64,000 nucleotides of DNA from Schizochytrium sp. TIO01. Taxonomy: Eukaryota; Sar; Bigyra; Thraustochytrida; Thraustochytriidae. The position numbers were made by a program, and so were the translations under genes. Positions 19,618-31,075 of this stretch are shown one piece after another. The DNA is taken from NCBI GenBank assembly GCA_004764695.1, contig SMSO01000005.1:37501-101500 (forward strand), in the 5' to 3' direction. The notes under the pieces are model-generated. The model worked only from the letters and a program-made list of their open reading frames with translations, was not told where the DNA came from and did no database searches. Positions within the stretch are counted from its first letter, which is position 1. Every line of letters starts with the position of its first letter.

Positions 19618-22133
19618 CGTAGGAATTTTTCTACAACCCTTTATCAAGTTGGGTATCTACGAGAGTCAATTGCAGAATTCAACCGAACTGTAATGTTGAT
19701 TTAGAAGGAAGCCTGTGTTACAGTTTAAAAACACAACCCTCCACTTTGATAGAATATTCTCTATAGAAGCGTGTCTGTTTTCCCTGGATTATTCTTGTCC
19801 TGGCAACTTGCTGTGGCTGCTATGCAAAGCACCAACTATCAAATGATGAACGGCTCTCACACTCTAAGATGATCCCTGGATGAAGATTTAAAAAAGGCCA
19901 ACCCGTTTGTTTACCTCCTCCTTTCAATAGATAACGCAAGAATGAACTCTTGCAAGAACAGTTGCGCAGATGACCAAAAGGTCTCTTCTTCAGGAGGAGA
20001 TTAAAAAAGTCAACAAAGAGAGAGACAAGAAGGAAAAAGCAATCCAAAGGGAGCACAACTTTTAAAACTGTGCGCACTATCCTTCGCCACGAGCCCTTTA
20101 TTGCCTGTACGTTTCAATTTCCGAGCCTAATTCTGCTGGTGGCTGATTAGCCTTGTGGCAACGCTTCTCCTGGACAGCGAGACTTCTTGCTCAGCTTTGG
20201 TGCTATGCAGCTTGCGCTCCACGGCGACACAATAGAAGGCCTGCGCTGATGAGCAGACGCAGCGGCCAAGCAGCTCTCCAAAGCTGTCTTCAGCTAGCCC
20301 ACTAGCTATGAGCCGGCTGGTGTGAGCTCTTCAAGAGCCCACTCACCTAGAGGTATCGTAGCAGAGCAGCGACGCAGCGACGCAGCGACGCAGCGACGCA
20401 GCGAAGCTACAACGCGCCCAGCCGGTTTCTGTCTTGTTTGCCCCGCGCGTGCACAAGGTCAAGCCAAAAAAGAAACTTTTCTTTTGAGAAAATAACTAAG
20501 ATTCCTTATAGTTATTATTAATGAGCAGCTAGCTGGATAGTAGGTACACTACTCTGTTCTTGAAATAAAAGAAGAAAACAAAGAAGAATGAAAAGCAGCT
20601 TTTATTTGGACTTTTGTGTTATTTTTAAGACTATGTAACTAATAAGTACTTTTAGGCTTGGGGACGTGCTTATTTTTTAATTTTCAATTAAAAAAAAAAT
20701 GGAAAGGAAGGAGGAAAAAGAAAGAGATTACATCGGTAGCAATAGTTAGCAGGAGTAGAACTCAAGTCAAACCGTAGCAATATGCGTATGTAGCACCTAT
20801 TAGTTTAGTCACTACATTATGAAAACACTTCCTATTCTTTTTTAAAAGAAAAGTTTTTTAATTTTACGTAGTAGGTACCTTCGCGCTATGTTTGTCTGAA
20901 AAAGAGTCAGCATCCTTTGTTCATGCACGATACAAGAACTTAATGTCAGTGATCACGACAAGCTAAAACGGTTGATTGAGATTGGAGAATTTACACCGTC
21001 CCCAAATAATGACTGGGGAATAACTTATAGTAATTGATTATTCTACTGTTGTTTTTTCTGAAAATGGGGAGATATCGAGGGTGGCCGCTCTGGCTTCCCA
21101 GTACAGAAATACGAGTACTGCAGGAGGCATGACTCTGATTAAAAGTGAACGTGGCTGCGCTACGTCTTATTTATATGGAATCAGATCTACGCTATTCCTT
21201 AGTAGTGTCACGCAGACAAATGCAGATACTAATGAGACCACGGAGGTGCCTACCTCCAATTCATGAATCTTGCTAAAGTGCATCCACTAATTTTTAGAAA
21301 CTTACCTTTACCATTTCGAAACCTTGAGCTCCTAATGACTTTTCTCGAGTCACTCTTAGGATGAACGTCTTTGCTAGGCAGTGTGCAAAGGTCTCTGGAG
21401 GATGTGCATATGATATAGCCATTTTGGTCACTCTCACACTCAACCTTACAATCAGGGATAAAAAAAAATCAAGTAAAAGAAAAGTTAGTCATAAGCTGTT
21501 GGACACTTCAGCAAAACATGTTTTCAAGCGTGCAATCTTATCGATTAGACTGCCAAGCGTTCGCTTCTGCCTTCGGTCTGAGTGTACACTACGGACCGAG
21601 TGATAGAGTACGATGACAGTTTTCCTCAGGTGCTCTAATCATCGCTTCTCTAGTAGACATAAATCATGTCAATCCTTTTATTTTTCTTAAAAAAATTAAC
21701 AGTACTAATCGAAAGGTACTGAGGTAAGTAGGAGCTACCTAAGTAGGTACCTACCACTCGTAAAAGAACACCTCGCGCAACGTGCCAGCACGTACTCTGA
21801 CTTGAGTTTTTTTAATTAAATCCAATACTGTATCTTGGACCCAGCCATCTCAATATGATGTAGCTCAAATAACGAAGCAAATATACGACGCTTTCCTGAT
21901 GATCACACCACCGAAGTTGAACAGGAAAAGACTTATAACAACGCCAATATTTGTGTAAATAATCCAGTTTTGTTCTTTTATATTATTCACTAGTACTACT
22001 AGCCACGCGTCTGACTGCTAAGCTTTAAATTTTTTAATGATCGAAAAATATCAAAGGATAAAATTGTCACTATAAATAGCTAATTAAAAAAAACAAAAAA
22101 ACATTCTAAACATTATTTTTGAAATGCTATAAA
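19618..22133. other. Long gene-poor spacer
   Basis: No gene I can defend. Two short plus-strand frames (about 21081-21266, starting GTG, and 21361-21603) have borderline protein-like composition but no family and no neighbours to support them. Several AT-rich tracts. An 8-bp tandem repeat is listed separately. Confidence 0.45.
20366..20404. repeat. Tandem repeat of GCAGCGAC, about 4.9 copies
   Basis: Thirty-nine bases of perfect 8-bp repeat in an otherwise mixed spacer about 750 bp upstream of the HSP70-like gene start. It is not inside a recognised frame. Confidence 0.95.
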
Positions 22134-22840
22134 ATGTTCAAATACTTGCACACACCCGTTCGTGAGGCAATGAGGAGATCAGGATCATCTTACGATGCCT
22201 ATTTCATGGTTGCTGAAGTAGGTGAGTTGTTCTGCTCTCACTTACTGCTCAAAGGCCATCTACATCAATTCTTTCACTTGGGTAAAAACTAAGGAGTGAG
22301 TCTTCGGACGGTAAAATGTTTACTCTGACTAATGAGAATGGTAAAACTCAAGTCAAACGTTTCTCTTGTGAGTGGTTATTCTGATAAACTGGATCGTGGT
22401 CCTCCTACCTCTGCAAGTTCTTACAATCCTCCTGTGTCTTCTTCTTCTTGAGTACTGATTTCTAGCAGATTATTTGTCTGTGAGAAATGTATAAGAATCT
22501 CAGCATTAGGACACAAGCTTTATGCTTTACTGATCACATCATGATGGACCAGATCTTCACTTAACTACCATGGTGCATAATTTGTTGCAATCACCTGCCT
22601 ACCCTACATAGTTATTGGGATTTGAATATGGTGGCTCACTTTCTGGCAAGCAAAAACCTAAAATCATTTTTCAGAAAAATGGGCGTGTGCCAAGTTTACC
22701 CAATTTATAACTACAATCTTGATGCAGCGCGATGGCGCTTTTACTGCACACCCAAAACCTCCTTCACGAAAAAGAAATGTGCTTCTCAGCTTTTAATTCT
22801 CCCAGATATTCGTGGAGCGAGGGTCTGGCTTCATTAAGTA
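22134..22840 (+). pseudogene. Cluster of small protein-like frames, probably a decayed gene
   Basis: An ATG at 22134 opens a 52-codon frame (start MFKYLHTPVREAMRRSGSS) ending in TAA at 22290-22292. Directly downstream, other frames continue with coding character: MFTLTNENGKTQVKRFSCEW at about 22.32 kb, YSDKLDRGPPTSASSYNPPV at about 22.38 kb, and an ATG-started frame at 22628-22837 with NLKSFFRKMGVCQVYPIYNY. The frames do not join in phase without assuming introns; the candidate donor GTGAGT at about 22222 has no matching acceptor that keeps the frame. Relic or unusual multi-exon gene; family unknown. Confidence 0.35.
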
Positions 22841-24069
22841 GAGAACTTGCATGACGGTCTATCTTCAATTGAAATAGAATGTCAGGGCAATGTTACAAAA
22901 GCAAAAAAAAAACTTCGCTGCATGAGGCCCATCTCTGGCGCTTGATGATGCTAATGTCGTTGTCAGTTATCATGACCGAGCTATTGCAATTTCTTCCTCC
23001 TAAATTCACTGATCACGCACGCTTCAGCATTGAAGGGAAATAATCTAAATGTAAAGTCTGTGAATTTGAAATAGAACCTACCTACTATAACTCTTTTTAG
23101 CTTGTTAATAGTCAGAAAAAGTAAAAATGCCTCTATGGCAGGGGTTTTATCTTGCCCTAGAGAATGTTCCTATTTCTGCTGCAGCAGCGTAGCATTCATA
23201 TCTCCGATTCTTTGGGGCTCCTAAAGAAAAACCTTCTTGAAACTGTGTTTCCTCTTCTTTTTCCAAAGTAGGGCAACAGCAACAAACAGACAAGTAAGGC
23301 CATAACGAAACTGGATGCACTTGGTGGTTTGTTTCTGTATAAAGGTTAGACTTACTCATATTGTGTTGATTCCTTCTTACCATACATACGTGCTCTTTGA
23401 TGAACGATTTAGTTGCAATCTGTGCGAAATATCAATTGGTAGAGTTATAAACTGGACATACAAAGTTGCATTCGCTTCTTATAGTTGTTTCTCTTCCACA
23501 GCTCTAAAAGATTGGAAGCATGAGCGGGGCTTTCCTCTCCTCTAGCATTGAGTACTGCAAAACTGTTTTGCCCGCGGCTAGCTACTACAAGAATTTTAAT
23601 GATTTTGAGACTCCGGTTCGCTTGCCAAAAACTAAATTATAAATGATAAGCAGCAGGCCCAACGCTTGGCAGTTTCCTTTTGGTCATCTTACCAATTTCT
23701 TTTAAAAAATAAGCACTATGGTGGGCTGGACAGAACATAGCAACATCAGGCTTCTGCATTACAAAGCGAATTGAGAACAAACGTTGACCGTTCAGCCTGG
23801 GAAATATGAATTTTCTTATGCATATAAACTAATTAATCGTGTGGCACAGTTTGCGCAGGCTCATCAGTCCATCAAAATCAGGATCATAATATCTTTTACC
23901 AACCCTTCTCTTTGAAATTATGCTTCATGGAACATTTGGAGAATGCATGATCTTCAAGCAGGCAATACGGTGGTCTTTATGAAGCGGAAACGTCATGGAG
24001 ACCTTAAGAAAGAAGGCAGGTGAAGGTAGGCAAAGAAGACAAAAAAAAAAGCAGCGTCTAAATCAATTT
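22841..24069. other. Spacer
   Basis: No supported gene. It contains the 3' flank of the minus-strand mS29 gene; the short frames here are not convincing. Confidence 0.5.
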
Positions 24070-25566
24070 TTATTTCTGAGAGTATTTGTGCTTGTTGTTG
24101 GGCCGGGGAATATCCGAGTCGTACTCGGCAAAGAGTGTGTAAGCAGGCTGCCAGAGGAAGTTGTGGACCTCGCGCGGAATACCGGCAGTAATAGCCTTGA
24201 GCGCGCGGATCTTGACGGGCTCGAGCGGGTTTGGGTGATCCAGCGCTTTGTAGCGCTTGTAGGTAATGACGGTGTTGCGCAACTCCTCCTCCGAGTAACG
24301 CTGGACTTCATACACAAATTCAGGTTCGTTAACCTTGAGTTTGTCTCCGATCTCATTGAAAGGGGCATAGTAGGTCGGCGGCGGCGAGACCTGCTTGCGG
24401 TGCTCCTCGGCAACCTTGGGGTCCACAGGGTATCCGTATCTGCAAGTGGGGGCAGCAAGCAAGAGTCCCCGTGCAAGCTTGAGCTGTTCACGCAGCTTAC
24501 CCTCGCTATCCAGGAACCTAAATGTCTCCGCCATCATCAAGCGCTCGGGCACTACCGGTACAGCGTTCTCGTGAAAGCATGTCGGCCACGAGAATGCATT
24601 GATCTGGTCTACCGCAATCATCACTGGAACCTCAGTCACAAGACCCAGCTCCAGGCGAAGGTCCAGCAGCGCATCACCCGCGAAAGGCGCCGTCTTCAGA
24701 CCTCTCTCAATGATGCCCATCAAAGAGTCATCAGCATCATAGAGCTTTGCAGGGTACTTCCTCTTTTGCTTAAGTCCCTTCAGCTGCTCGCCGTGCGCAG
24801 CCTTGATGTTTTTGAGAGCAGCCTGAGCTCCGAGAGGCTGAGTGAGGAGCTTGGGGCGGAGCTTGCTCTGTGCGAGAGGAGCCGCGGTACCTGTACCGTA
24901 CTGAATGGCACCCTTCTCGGTAACGTACTCGCGAGCGTCAGGGACGTACATGACGATCCAGCCTCGGGCACGGGCCCACATGACAGCAAGCTGAAGGGAG
25001 ATGGACTTTCCCATGCCACGCTCGCCCATGAGCAAGCGCACAGCCTTGGAAGGGTCCACTTCGCCAGCCTCGATGCGCTTCATGAGGTCAATGGTGTCAG
25101 TCGTGGACTCACGTACCATGAAGAGCTTGTTACCCAAAACCGTGAAAAGCTCCTCAGTCTCCTCGTTCACGCCCTCAGGAAGCAGACGGGCGAGGTCCTC
25201 ATCCTTCACAGCAAAGTATCGCGCAACGTCCTCGCCGCTGATCTCATCCACGGTTGACGCATTCGCCACATATGAGTTACTCTGCTTCTTGGCTGCCTTC
25301 TCCTTCTTCTTGGCTGCCTTCTTGGCCTCTACATCGTCGTCTTCAGTCGCCTTCGCGTTGGCGCCTTCGACATCAGAGGTGCTTGAGGAGGACGACATGA
25401 GGCGCGTCCATGTCCACTGCGGGGCAGGGAGGGAGGTGCTAGAGGCCTGCGAGGCAAGAGCAGAGACTGCGTGCTCCCTGGCGATGGCGGAGACGCTTGG
25501 CGCGGCACGGCCAGCGACCACCTTGCCTGCAAGGCGGCCTGCAAGCAGCCATCTAGGCTGCATCAT
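24070..25566 (-). CDS. DAP3: Mitochondrial small-subunit ribosomal protein mS29 (DAP3)
   Basis: Intact 498-residue frame from ATG ATG to TAA. Residues 1-60 are rich in Arg, Ala and Ser with few acidic residues, as in a mitochondrial presequence. A Lys/Ala-rich stretch (KKAAKKKEKAAKK) follows. The GTP-binding P-loop GERGMGKS lies at about 181-188, then ISLQLAVMWARARGWIVMYV as in DAP3 homologues. MIAVDQINAFSWPT later supplies the Walker-B-like segment, and the end carries the usual C-terminal helical region. DAP3/mS29 is the guanine-nucleotide-binding protein of the mitochondrial small subunit; in animals it has also been tied to apoptosis, a role that need not hold here. The long antisense frame over this gene reflects its codon bias. 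GC content is clearly higher than in the flanks, as for the other housekeeping genes here. Confidence 0.93.
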   Translation of the reverse strand: MMQPRWLLAGRLAGKVVAGRAAPSVSAIAREHAVSALASQASSTSLPAPQWTWTRLMSSSSSTSDVEGANAKATEDDDVEAKKAAKKKEKAAKKQSNSYVANASTVDEISGEDVARYFAVKDEDLARLLPEGVNEETEELFTVLGNKLFMVRESTTDTIDLMKRIEAGEVDPSKAVRLLMGERGMGKSISLQLAVMWARARGWIVMYVPDAREYVTEKGAIQYGTGTAAPLAQSKLRPKLLTQPLGAQAALKNIKAAHGEQLKGLKQKRKYPAKLYDADDSLMGIIERGLKTAPFAGDALLDLRLELGLVTEVPVMIAVDQINAFSWPTCFHENAVPVVPERLMMAETFRFLDSEGKLREQLKLARGLLLAAPTCRYGYPVDPKVAEEHRKQVSPPPTYYAPFNEIGDKLKVNEPEFVYEVQRYSEEELRNTVITYKRYKALDHPNPLEPVKIRALKAITAGIPREVHNFLWQPAYTLFAEYDSDIPRPNNKHKYSQK

Positions 25567-26712
25567 CTTCTTCGAAGAACGACGGGCGACGGGACGCCGA
25601 GCGCGAGGTCCCTCCGAGAGCTAGGTCGACGCTATACGCCGCACCACACAAACAGTCCACGCAAGCTGCCTCCGCGACAGCCGCTTCAGATCTGCCAAAG
25701 CCGGAGACTGACAACGCAAATGAATGAACGAGTGAGTGACTAGCTAGCGATTAATTAGGAGCAAATGAAATGACTGCCGCTCAAATTTTAGCATATAACT
25801 AACATAGAGGTCCCTATTATTCGTATTCTTTGCTATGCTATTAATGTAGTTGACTCTGGGAAAGGTAATGGCGCTTTCTTTCTCTTCCAATCGCACTGGC
25901 ACTATAGGTTATAGGGAGCGCCACACTGTAGGTTATTCTCTTTAGTTGCGTATTTACTATGGGTTATAGCAGCATGCATTCTTCACTGATTGCCGCCGAT
26001 TCTTGTTATTCGTTCGTTCGTGATCGCTACGTACTACTCGCTCAGTGGCGTTGTTTGCTATTCCGGCTATTTTGCATTACATGACATTTGTTGACCAGAG
26101 AAGGTCCAACTTGTGCGGACTAGGTGTTGGGTAGTGCTCGCGCTGATCAGAATGATTCCATGATTGCTATTTCAATGATCTCGAGGGCATGCTCGATCCT
26201 GCTCATATTGCTCAGATTGGTGAAGTCTACTGCCACATCTTATTACAGAGCCTCTGCAATTTGCCTTGGGTAATGCAGTAGTTGATGATCAAACATGACC
26301 TACTCACTCGCTGTCAACTCCTTTGATTTCACGCACGCAAAGACAGAACATAGCTTGCATCGAGCGGAGAGACTTACTCTTGCTTTGCATTGGCCTGCTC
26401 GAGGGACTTGCGCTCAGCAAGGCTGCTCGCTGTGCTGCTAATTGTTATCATCGCTCAGGACCGCAGCAGTCAATGGTTGCTTATAACCTGCTAGGTAACT
26501 CCTATGGTGAGCTGCGGCTCTTGTGGGGTTGGTATTCTCTACTTTATCTACTAAATATCCCATTTATAGGCGTCTATATCCCTCTTTTCAAAGTTTCTAT
26601 AAGTCACTTTCAGGAGTGCTATAACTCACTGTGCTGCAGGGCCTTTGCTCTTTAGGGCTCTAGAGAGCGAACCTGTTTCAAAACCTAGCTAGAGTTTTGG
26701 GATCGTGGATGA
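25567..26712. other. Spacer with a short coding-like stretch
   Basis: Holds the mS29 promoter region. A plus-strand frame at about 26152-26281 includes FNDLEGMLDPAHIAQIGEVY but has no ATG near its start and ends in TAG. It probably belongs with the relic that follows. Nothing else supported. Confidence 0.4.
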
Positions 26713-27147
26713 GGTCGCTTATTCGAAAATGATTTCTTTCATTCACTCATCGTGATACTGGTCGTGCTCTTCCCTGTGGCTCATAAGGAGACTTATACTT
26801 TTGTCATGATGGTAAAGGGTAGGATCAAATTTTGCAGGGAGAATATTTATGATGCGCGAATTCGCCAACTCTTTTCTCGATGGTATGGGCTGGCAGCCCC
26901 TTAAGTTTCAAGGAGAATGTACATCAAAGTTTGTAAAGCTACCTCTAAACTTTTGCATTTCTCATTGAATCGATCGCAAATTGCAATTGTGCTTACTCGA
27001 TGGTAGTTTTCTCTAAGTAGCCTTATTGGTCTTGGATGGAAAGGCGCCAAGGAAAATGGGGATCATTCTTTGCAGTACGTACGTCTGCATTGTGGAGACA
27101 CTCTTAGGTTTCAGATCCTGCATCCAAATGACAAGACAGGGCGCTGA
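26713..27147 (+). pseudogene. Decayed frame of about 145 codons
   Basis: One plus-strand frame keeps protein-like composition across 430 bases but is interrupted by TAA and TAG. It contains VMMVKGRIKFCRENIYDARI, then after the second stop GDHSLQYVRLHCGDTLRFQI and a final TGA at 27145-27147. Family not recognised. The persistence of one frame across two stops is the evidence for decay rather than chance. Confidence 0.4.
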
Positions 27148-27704
27148 GGTACCGAAGAGCCATGCGCGTTGAATGAAAAGACTCAGAAAAGGCCAGAGAA
27201 AAGCGGAGCCGCGAGGTGAGCGCAGGGACCCTCAAGTTACGTGCCCACATACGGCTTTTAAAAGGAGTTCTGATATAGTCACTGGTAGGTGTGTGGTAGT
27301 CCTACGATGGTCCATCCCCAGGCAACAAGCTCAAACCCAAATAAAACGTTCATGACTTAGATCTATTTCGCAGTATTGTTAAAAAGTATCACTTTTTCTT
27401 CAACGATGATATTTGCGTAAACAAAACCAACGCTCCTGCTCACGATCTCTGTTGTATTTAATGAAGGGTTAAACCCCACACATGGAGACAGTGTTGTCTA
27501 GGTGGAACATCCCATCCAATACAATTAGTAGATTCACAAATAGAAATATCAGGAGAGCCTAGAGTATGCCCCCTTGGCGTAGTTCACTTTTAAAAAAATA
27601 AAATAATGAAAGCTTGTACTTCACTCCTCGTTACTGACAATCGTTAAACCAGATATACCTAGGTAGTAATGACAATTACAAGCGATGCTAACGCTGCAAA
27701 CAAA

Positions 27705-28124
27705 TTAATCCAAAAAAGCAAGTATCTTTTTTAGAATTGCAAATGGAGAAAGGGAAGAACGTTTGGTTTCTTTGTGATGGTGTATTTCATCATCACAAAC
27801 GGGAGAATAAGAGCTTGAGAGTGTTGTCGCTAGTTTTATTCCTTTAAAAATATGGTTAAACCCATTGCAGTAGAACACGTCCAAAGCACTACAGCTCTGG
27901 TTTATATGATTTCGTTCGCTTTTCAAGCTTGACACTGATAGGCACACAGAAAGAAAAGATTCAGAATTGTTACCAGTGGGAGATTGTAATGCCATCAGGC
28001 TTTGCGATTTAGACCATTGTTGAGAGAGAAGAAACGCTTCTTCTCTTTCCCACTCATAATGAGTAGTCAGTCCTAAAAGTTCGAGCAATCGCAGTTTAAT
28101 TCCATTGTAGGTACTCTTTATCAA
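27705..28124 (-). other. Open frame of 139 codons, possible exon
   Basis: Minus-strand frame from TTG to stop. The first ATG lies at about 27995, leaving 96 residues. Composition is Ser-rich with a short His run (DDEIHHHKETKRSS). No family, no clear splice sites. Could be a real small gene, an exon or chance; I lean to an uncertain hypothetical. Confidence 0.3.
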
Positions 28125-28143
28125 AATAGTTATTTCATGCTAG

Positions 28144-28437
28144 TTATTTCATGTTAATGCGAGATATCCTGACTCGAAAGGTCACAAGATCCTGATTCTA
28201 CTAGCCTTTGTTCACAAAGGTGCGCACGTCTTTATTCATTTTGACAAAGGATCCATCATAGTTGCACGGACTAAATCGACAAGTTGGTCAACACAAAGAC
28301 ACCTCGCAGACAAAATCAGTTTCCATGTTGACCAGCGACTGCAAAGCCTTGCCTGGCCATACCTAAAGCGCAAGTTTTTCGATCATGATGAAGTAACCTT
28401 TGAAAGTACAAACTGGGTACTATCCATTTGCTGGTAG
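28144..28437 (+). pseudogene. Coding-like frame without ATG, relic
   Basis: Ninety-seven codons between TAG 28141-28143 and TAG 28435-28437 encode a convincing protein stretch, including KILILLAFVHKGAHVFIHFD and KISFHVDQRLQSLAWPYLKR. There is no initiator ATG in frame. Either the last exon of a gene whose other parts are gone or a fragment of a relic. Family unknown. Confidence 0.4.
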
Positions 28438-29101
28438 GTACCTAGCTAGACATGGCGCGGCTTGAGGCACTTTTCTTGCGCTGCTATAGTTTCTACTAGT
28501 CAAATTGTAGAGACCTCTCCAGTCCCGAGAGAGTCCACTAAAAAGCAAAAGACAGACAGAAAGACAGACTGAAAAGAAAAAGATGATGAGGACTAAAGTA
28601 AAATGTATATAGTTGTGTAGTACCGGTGTCTTTCTTATGATAATAAATGTTAGGATCTAGTAACTGCTATAGTAAACATTAAAATAAACACTCTAATGCA
28701 CAAAGAAGAGGAAGAAAGACCAAAACTCAATCCCGCTCGCTCGTACTTCTGCGCGGGAGGCAGTCCACCGCCAACTGCAGCAGCAAACTGCTAGTACTAC
28801 TTCCCTGCTGCTGTACGATCGAATCTTCTGCAAGCGAGGCAAGTCTTGCGAGCGAGCCTATAGCAGGCTAGTCGGCCTCCTTACCTGCTCGAGAGGAGCA
28901 GCTCTGGGGAGTCGATTCCTGCTCAACTTGACTGAGACAAACTTACAGCAAGCAACTCTGCTTTGGCTCGTGCGAAGGCATACACGGCCAAGGTAGTCAG
29001 GTGAAGAACAAAGTTGGCTCCAAGGAAACCTATCGAGGGGCCACCAGCGTTGTTGACATCTGCGAATCTCGAGAGTAGGTGTTCACCATTTCTCTGTCAC
29101 A
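28438..29101. other. Spacer and promoter region of the SPPL gene
   Basis: No gene seen. The last 400 bases are richer in GC and carry no ORF of interest; they presumably hold the promoter and leader of the downstream protease gene. Confidence 0.5.
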
Positions 29102-31075
29102 ATGGGTCCCACTCGTGCGTCTTTGGTTCTCGCCATCGTCTCTTCAGCCCTCATTTCTACCGTAAGCGCCTCCAGTGCCGTTGTGTATGGTCGTATCAGC
29201 AGCAGTGGCCATGAGTTTTCGGGAGAAATGGCGAATGTAGGCTCTGCAACAGCTCTCGCAACCCATCTTGACGATGCCGAAGGTCTCTTGCTCGTAAGCG
29301 ATGCTTCCGATGACCAAGCCTGCTCAGGATCAAACGCAACAACTACAGATCCACTTGCTTCATCTGGCGTCAAAACAGCTCTTGTAGCGCTGCGTGGAGG
29401 TTGCACGTTTGCCACAAAGCTGGAGGCTGCAGAAGCCCTCGGCGCAACTGCGCTGCTGGTGGTGAACAGTGTCGATAATCTCTATGGATCAAATGGAACT
29501 GATTCGGCATACTTGCTGGACCCTTGTGACACGAATTGTGATGCAGCAGAGAATTCGGATGAATTTGAGTGTGAGCGAGACTGCGCCACAGGGTTATGCC
29601 TAGCAAACCCAAGAGCTGTGGCCGGTGTCGAGTCTGGAACGTTTTGTTGTGCAGTCAATGAGCTCATTGCCATGTCTCTCGGCTCGTCTTCCAAGGTACA
29701 AGCCATTTTTGTGGGTGTAACAGATGCTTCGTATGTTCAAGAAGCCGCAGCCACAGGTTCTGGCAAAGTTTATTTGGCCTCGAAGGAGCCTGTGCATGTG
29801 GATGGAAGCATGTTTATGATTCTGCTTATTGGTAGTGTGGTTGTGTCCATCTCTGCCTTTAGAGCTGCACGTAAAGAGCGTCATGAGGCAGATTGGCTTT
29901 GGCGCAAGGATCGTTCCACCAGAAATGCCACAGTTGAGGATGCTGACCAGCTTGAAGCGCCAACTGATCATGATGATGCCATTGATCAGGTGACACTTAC
30001 ACTCTCGGCTGTAGCGTGCTTCCTTGTTATGTGTACTGTGATTTTAGTTGGTCTTTTCTTCCTTGCGCGCTACTATCCTCGTGAGACAGTCATCTTTATT
30101 CAGGTGCTTTTTGGCCTCAGTGCAATTTTTGCCTTTAGTCACTTTGTATTGCAGCCTCTCGTTCGTAAGGCTTGGCCAGGGTCCGTCAACAAAGTCCTTC
30201 ATTTACCACGCGGAATTACGCTCGGCAACGCCGCAGAGGTTATTGGGGCTCTTTTGAGTCTTGGCTTTGTCGTAGTTTGGTTTGTCGAACGTCATACTTC
30301 CTGGGCATGGGTGCTCGCAGATATTTTGGCCGCCTCTGTATGTTGCATGTTTCTTGTAGCAGTCCGTCTCCCAAACTTACGACTTGCTTGCCTCATGCTT
30401 TCTTTGTTCTTTGTTTATGACATTTTCATGGTCTTCATATCTCCTTCCATTTTTGGTGGTGAGTCCGTGATGGTAGAGGTAGCCACCGCAGGCGGGTCGA
30501 CTGCATCAGTCGATCCTGAGGATTCTACGGTATGTGAACGCACACAATCTGAGCGCATGCCAATGCTTTTTCTTGTGCCACACTTTGACAGTCCAGGATC
30601 TTATGCTTTACTCGGCCTTGGTGATGTGTTTATTCCGGGGCTTCTCATTACTTTTGCGTGCAGGTTTGACTACTTGAAGGCTCTCAAGGCTAACACGCCA
30701 ACAACCTTCCTCCGGGTCCACGCTTACTTTTTCCCTCTTTGTGTTGCCTACTTTGTAGCGCTGGGTGCCACTCTAGTCGCGAATCTGTTCAACATAAACT
30801 TTTCAACTCAGGTTGAGGGTCAACCTGCTCTGCTCTATCTTGTGCCTTGTACTGTGGGCACCTTTGTAGTTTTGGCTTGGATTCGTGGAGATTTGCGTTC
30901 GCTCTGGACCTATTCATACGAGGAGCTTTACGAACAAATGATTTCTAAACCTCGTACACTTCCGAGTCGTGCCTCCAACGCATCTACTGATTCTGATTCG
31001 GCCCTTATTCCTCCGGCTAACCAAGAGGGTACTACCACAACCACTGGCATTTCAAGACGTGAGCACTCTACGTAA
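29102..31075 (+). CDS. Signal peptide peptidase-like intramembrane aspartyl protease (SPPL2 type)
   Basis: Intact 657-residue frame in a good start context (CACAATGG). Residues 1-25 form a signal peptide. The lumenal part up to about 235 includes a protease-associated (PA)-like domain (LVALRGGCTFATKLEAAEAL) and Cys pairs. A membrane-spanning region from about 238 then carries all three catalytic signatures: YD at 439-440 (FVYDIFMVF), GLGD at 505-508 (LLGLGDVFIPG) and PAL at 575-577 (GQPALLYLV). The PA domain plus this topology separates SPPL2 proteins from SPP itself. These enzymes cut single-pass type II membrane proteins within the bilayer in endosomes, Golgi or plasma membrane. The tail is Ser/Thr-rich. 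An AATAAA lies about 200 bases after the stop, at 31279-31284. All catalytic residues are present. Confidence 0.95.
   Translation: MGPTRASLVLAIVSSALISTVSASSAVVYGRISSSGHEFSGEMANVGSATALATHLDDAEGLLLVSDASDDQACSGSNATTTDPLASSGVKTALVALRGGCTFATKLEAAEALGATALLVVNSVDNLYGSNGTDSAYLLDPCDTNCDAAENSDEFECERDCATGLCLANPRAVAGVESGTFCCAVNELIAMSLGSSSKVQAIFVGVTDASYVQEAAATGSGKVYLASKEPVHVDGSMFMILLIGSVVVSISAFRAARKERHEADWLWRKDRSTRNATVEDADQLEAPTDHDDAIDQVTLTLSAVACFLVMCTVILVGLFFLARYYPRETVIFIQVLFGLSAIFAFSHFVLQPLVRKAWPGSVNKVLHLPRGITLGNAAEVIGALLSLGFVVVWFVERHTSWAWVLADILAASVCCMFLVAVRLPNLRLACLMLSLFFVYDIFMVFISPSIFGGESVMVEVATAGGSTASVDPEDSTVCERTQSERMPMLFLVPHFDSPGSYALLGLGDVFIPGLLITFACRFDYLKALKANTPTTFLRVHAYFFPLCVAYFVALGATLVANLFNINFSTQVEGQPALLYLVPCTVGTFVVLAWIRGDLRSLWTYSYEELYEQMISKPRTLPSRASNASTDSDSALIPPANQEGTTTTTGISRREHST

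Noticed and set aside
19618-19647. Upstream extension of the HSP70-like protein
   Set aside because: It starts with TTG; the first ATG is at 19617.
20366-20404. CRISPR-like array
   Set aside because: Contiguous 8-bp tandem repeat without spacers in a eukaryotic sequence.
23995-25257. A 420-codon plus-strand open frame
   Set aside because: It is exactly antisense to mS29, whose motifs are unmistakable. The open antisense frame follows from GC-rich codon bias.
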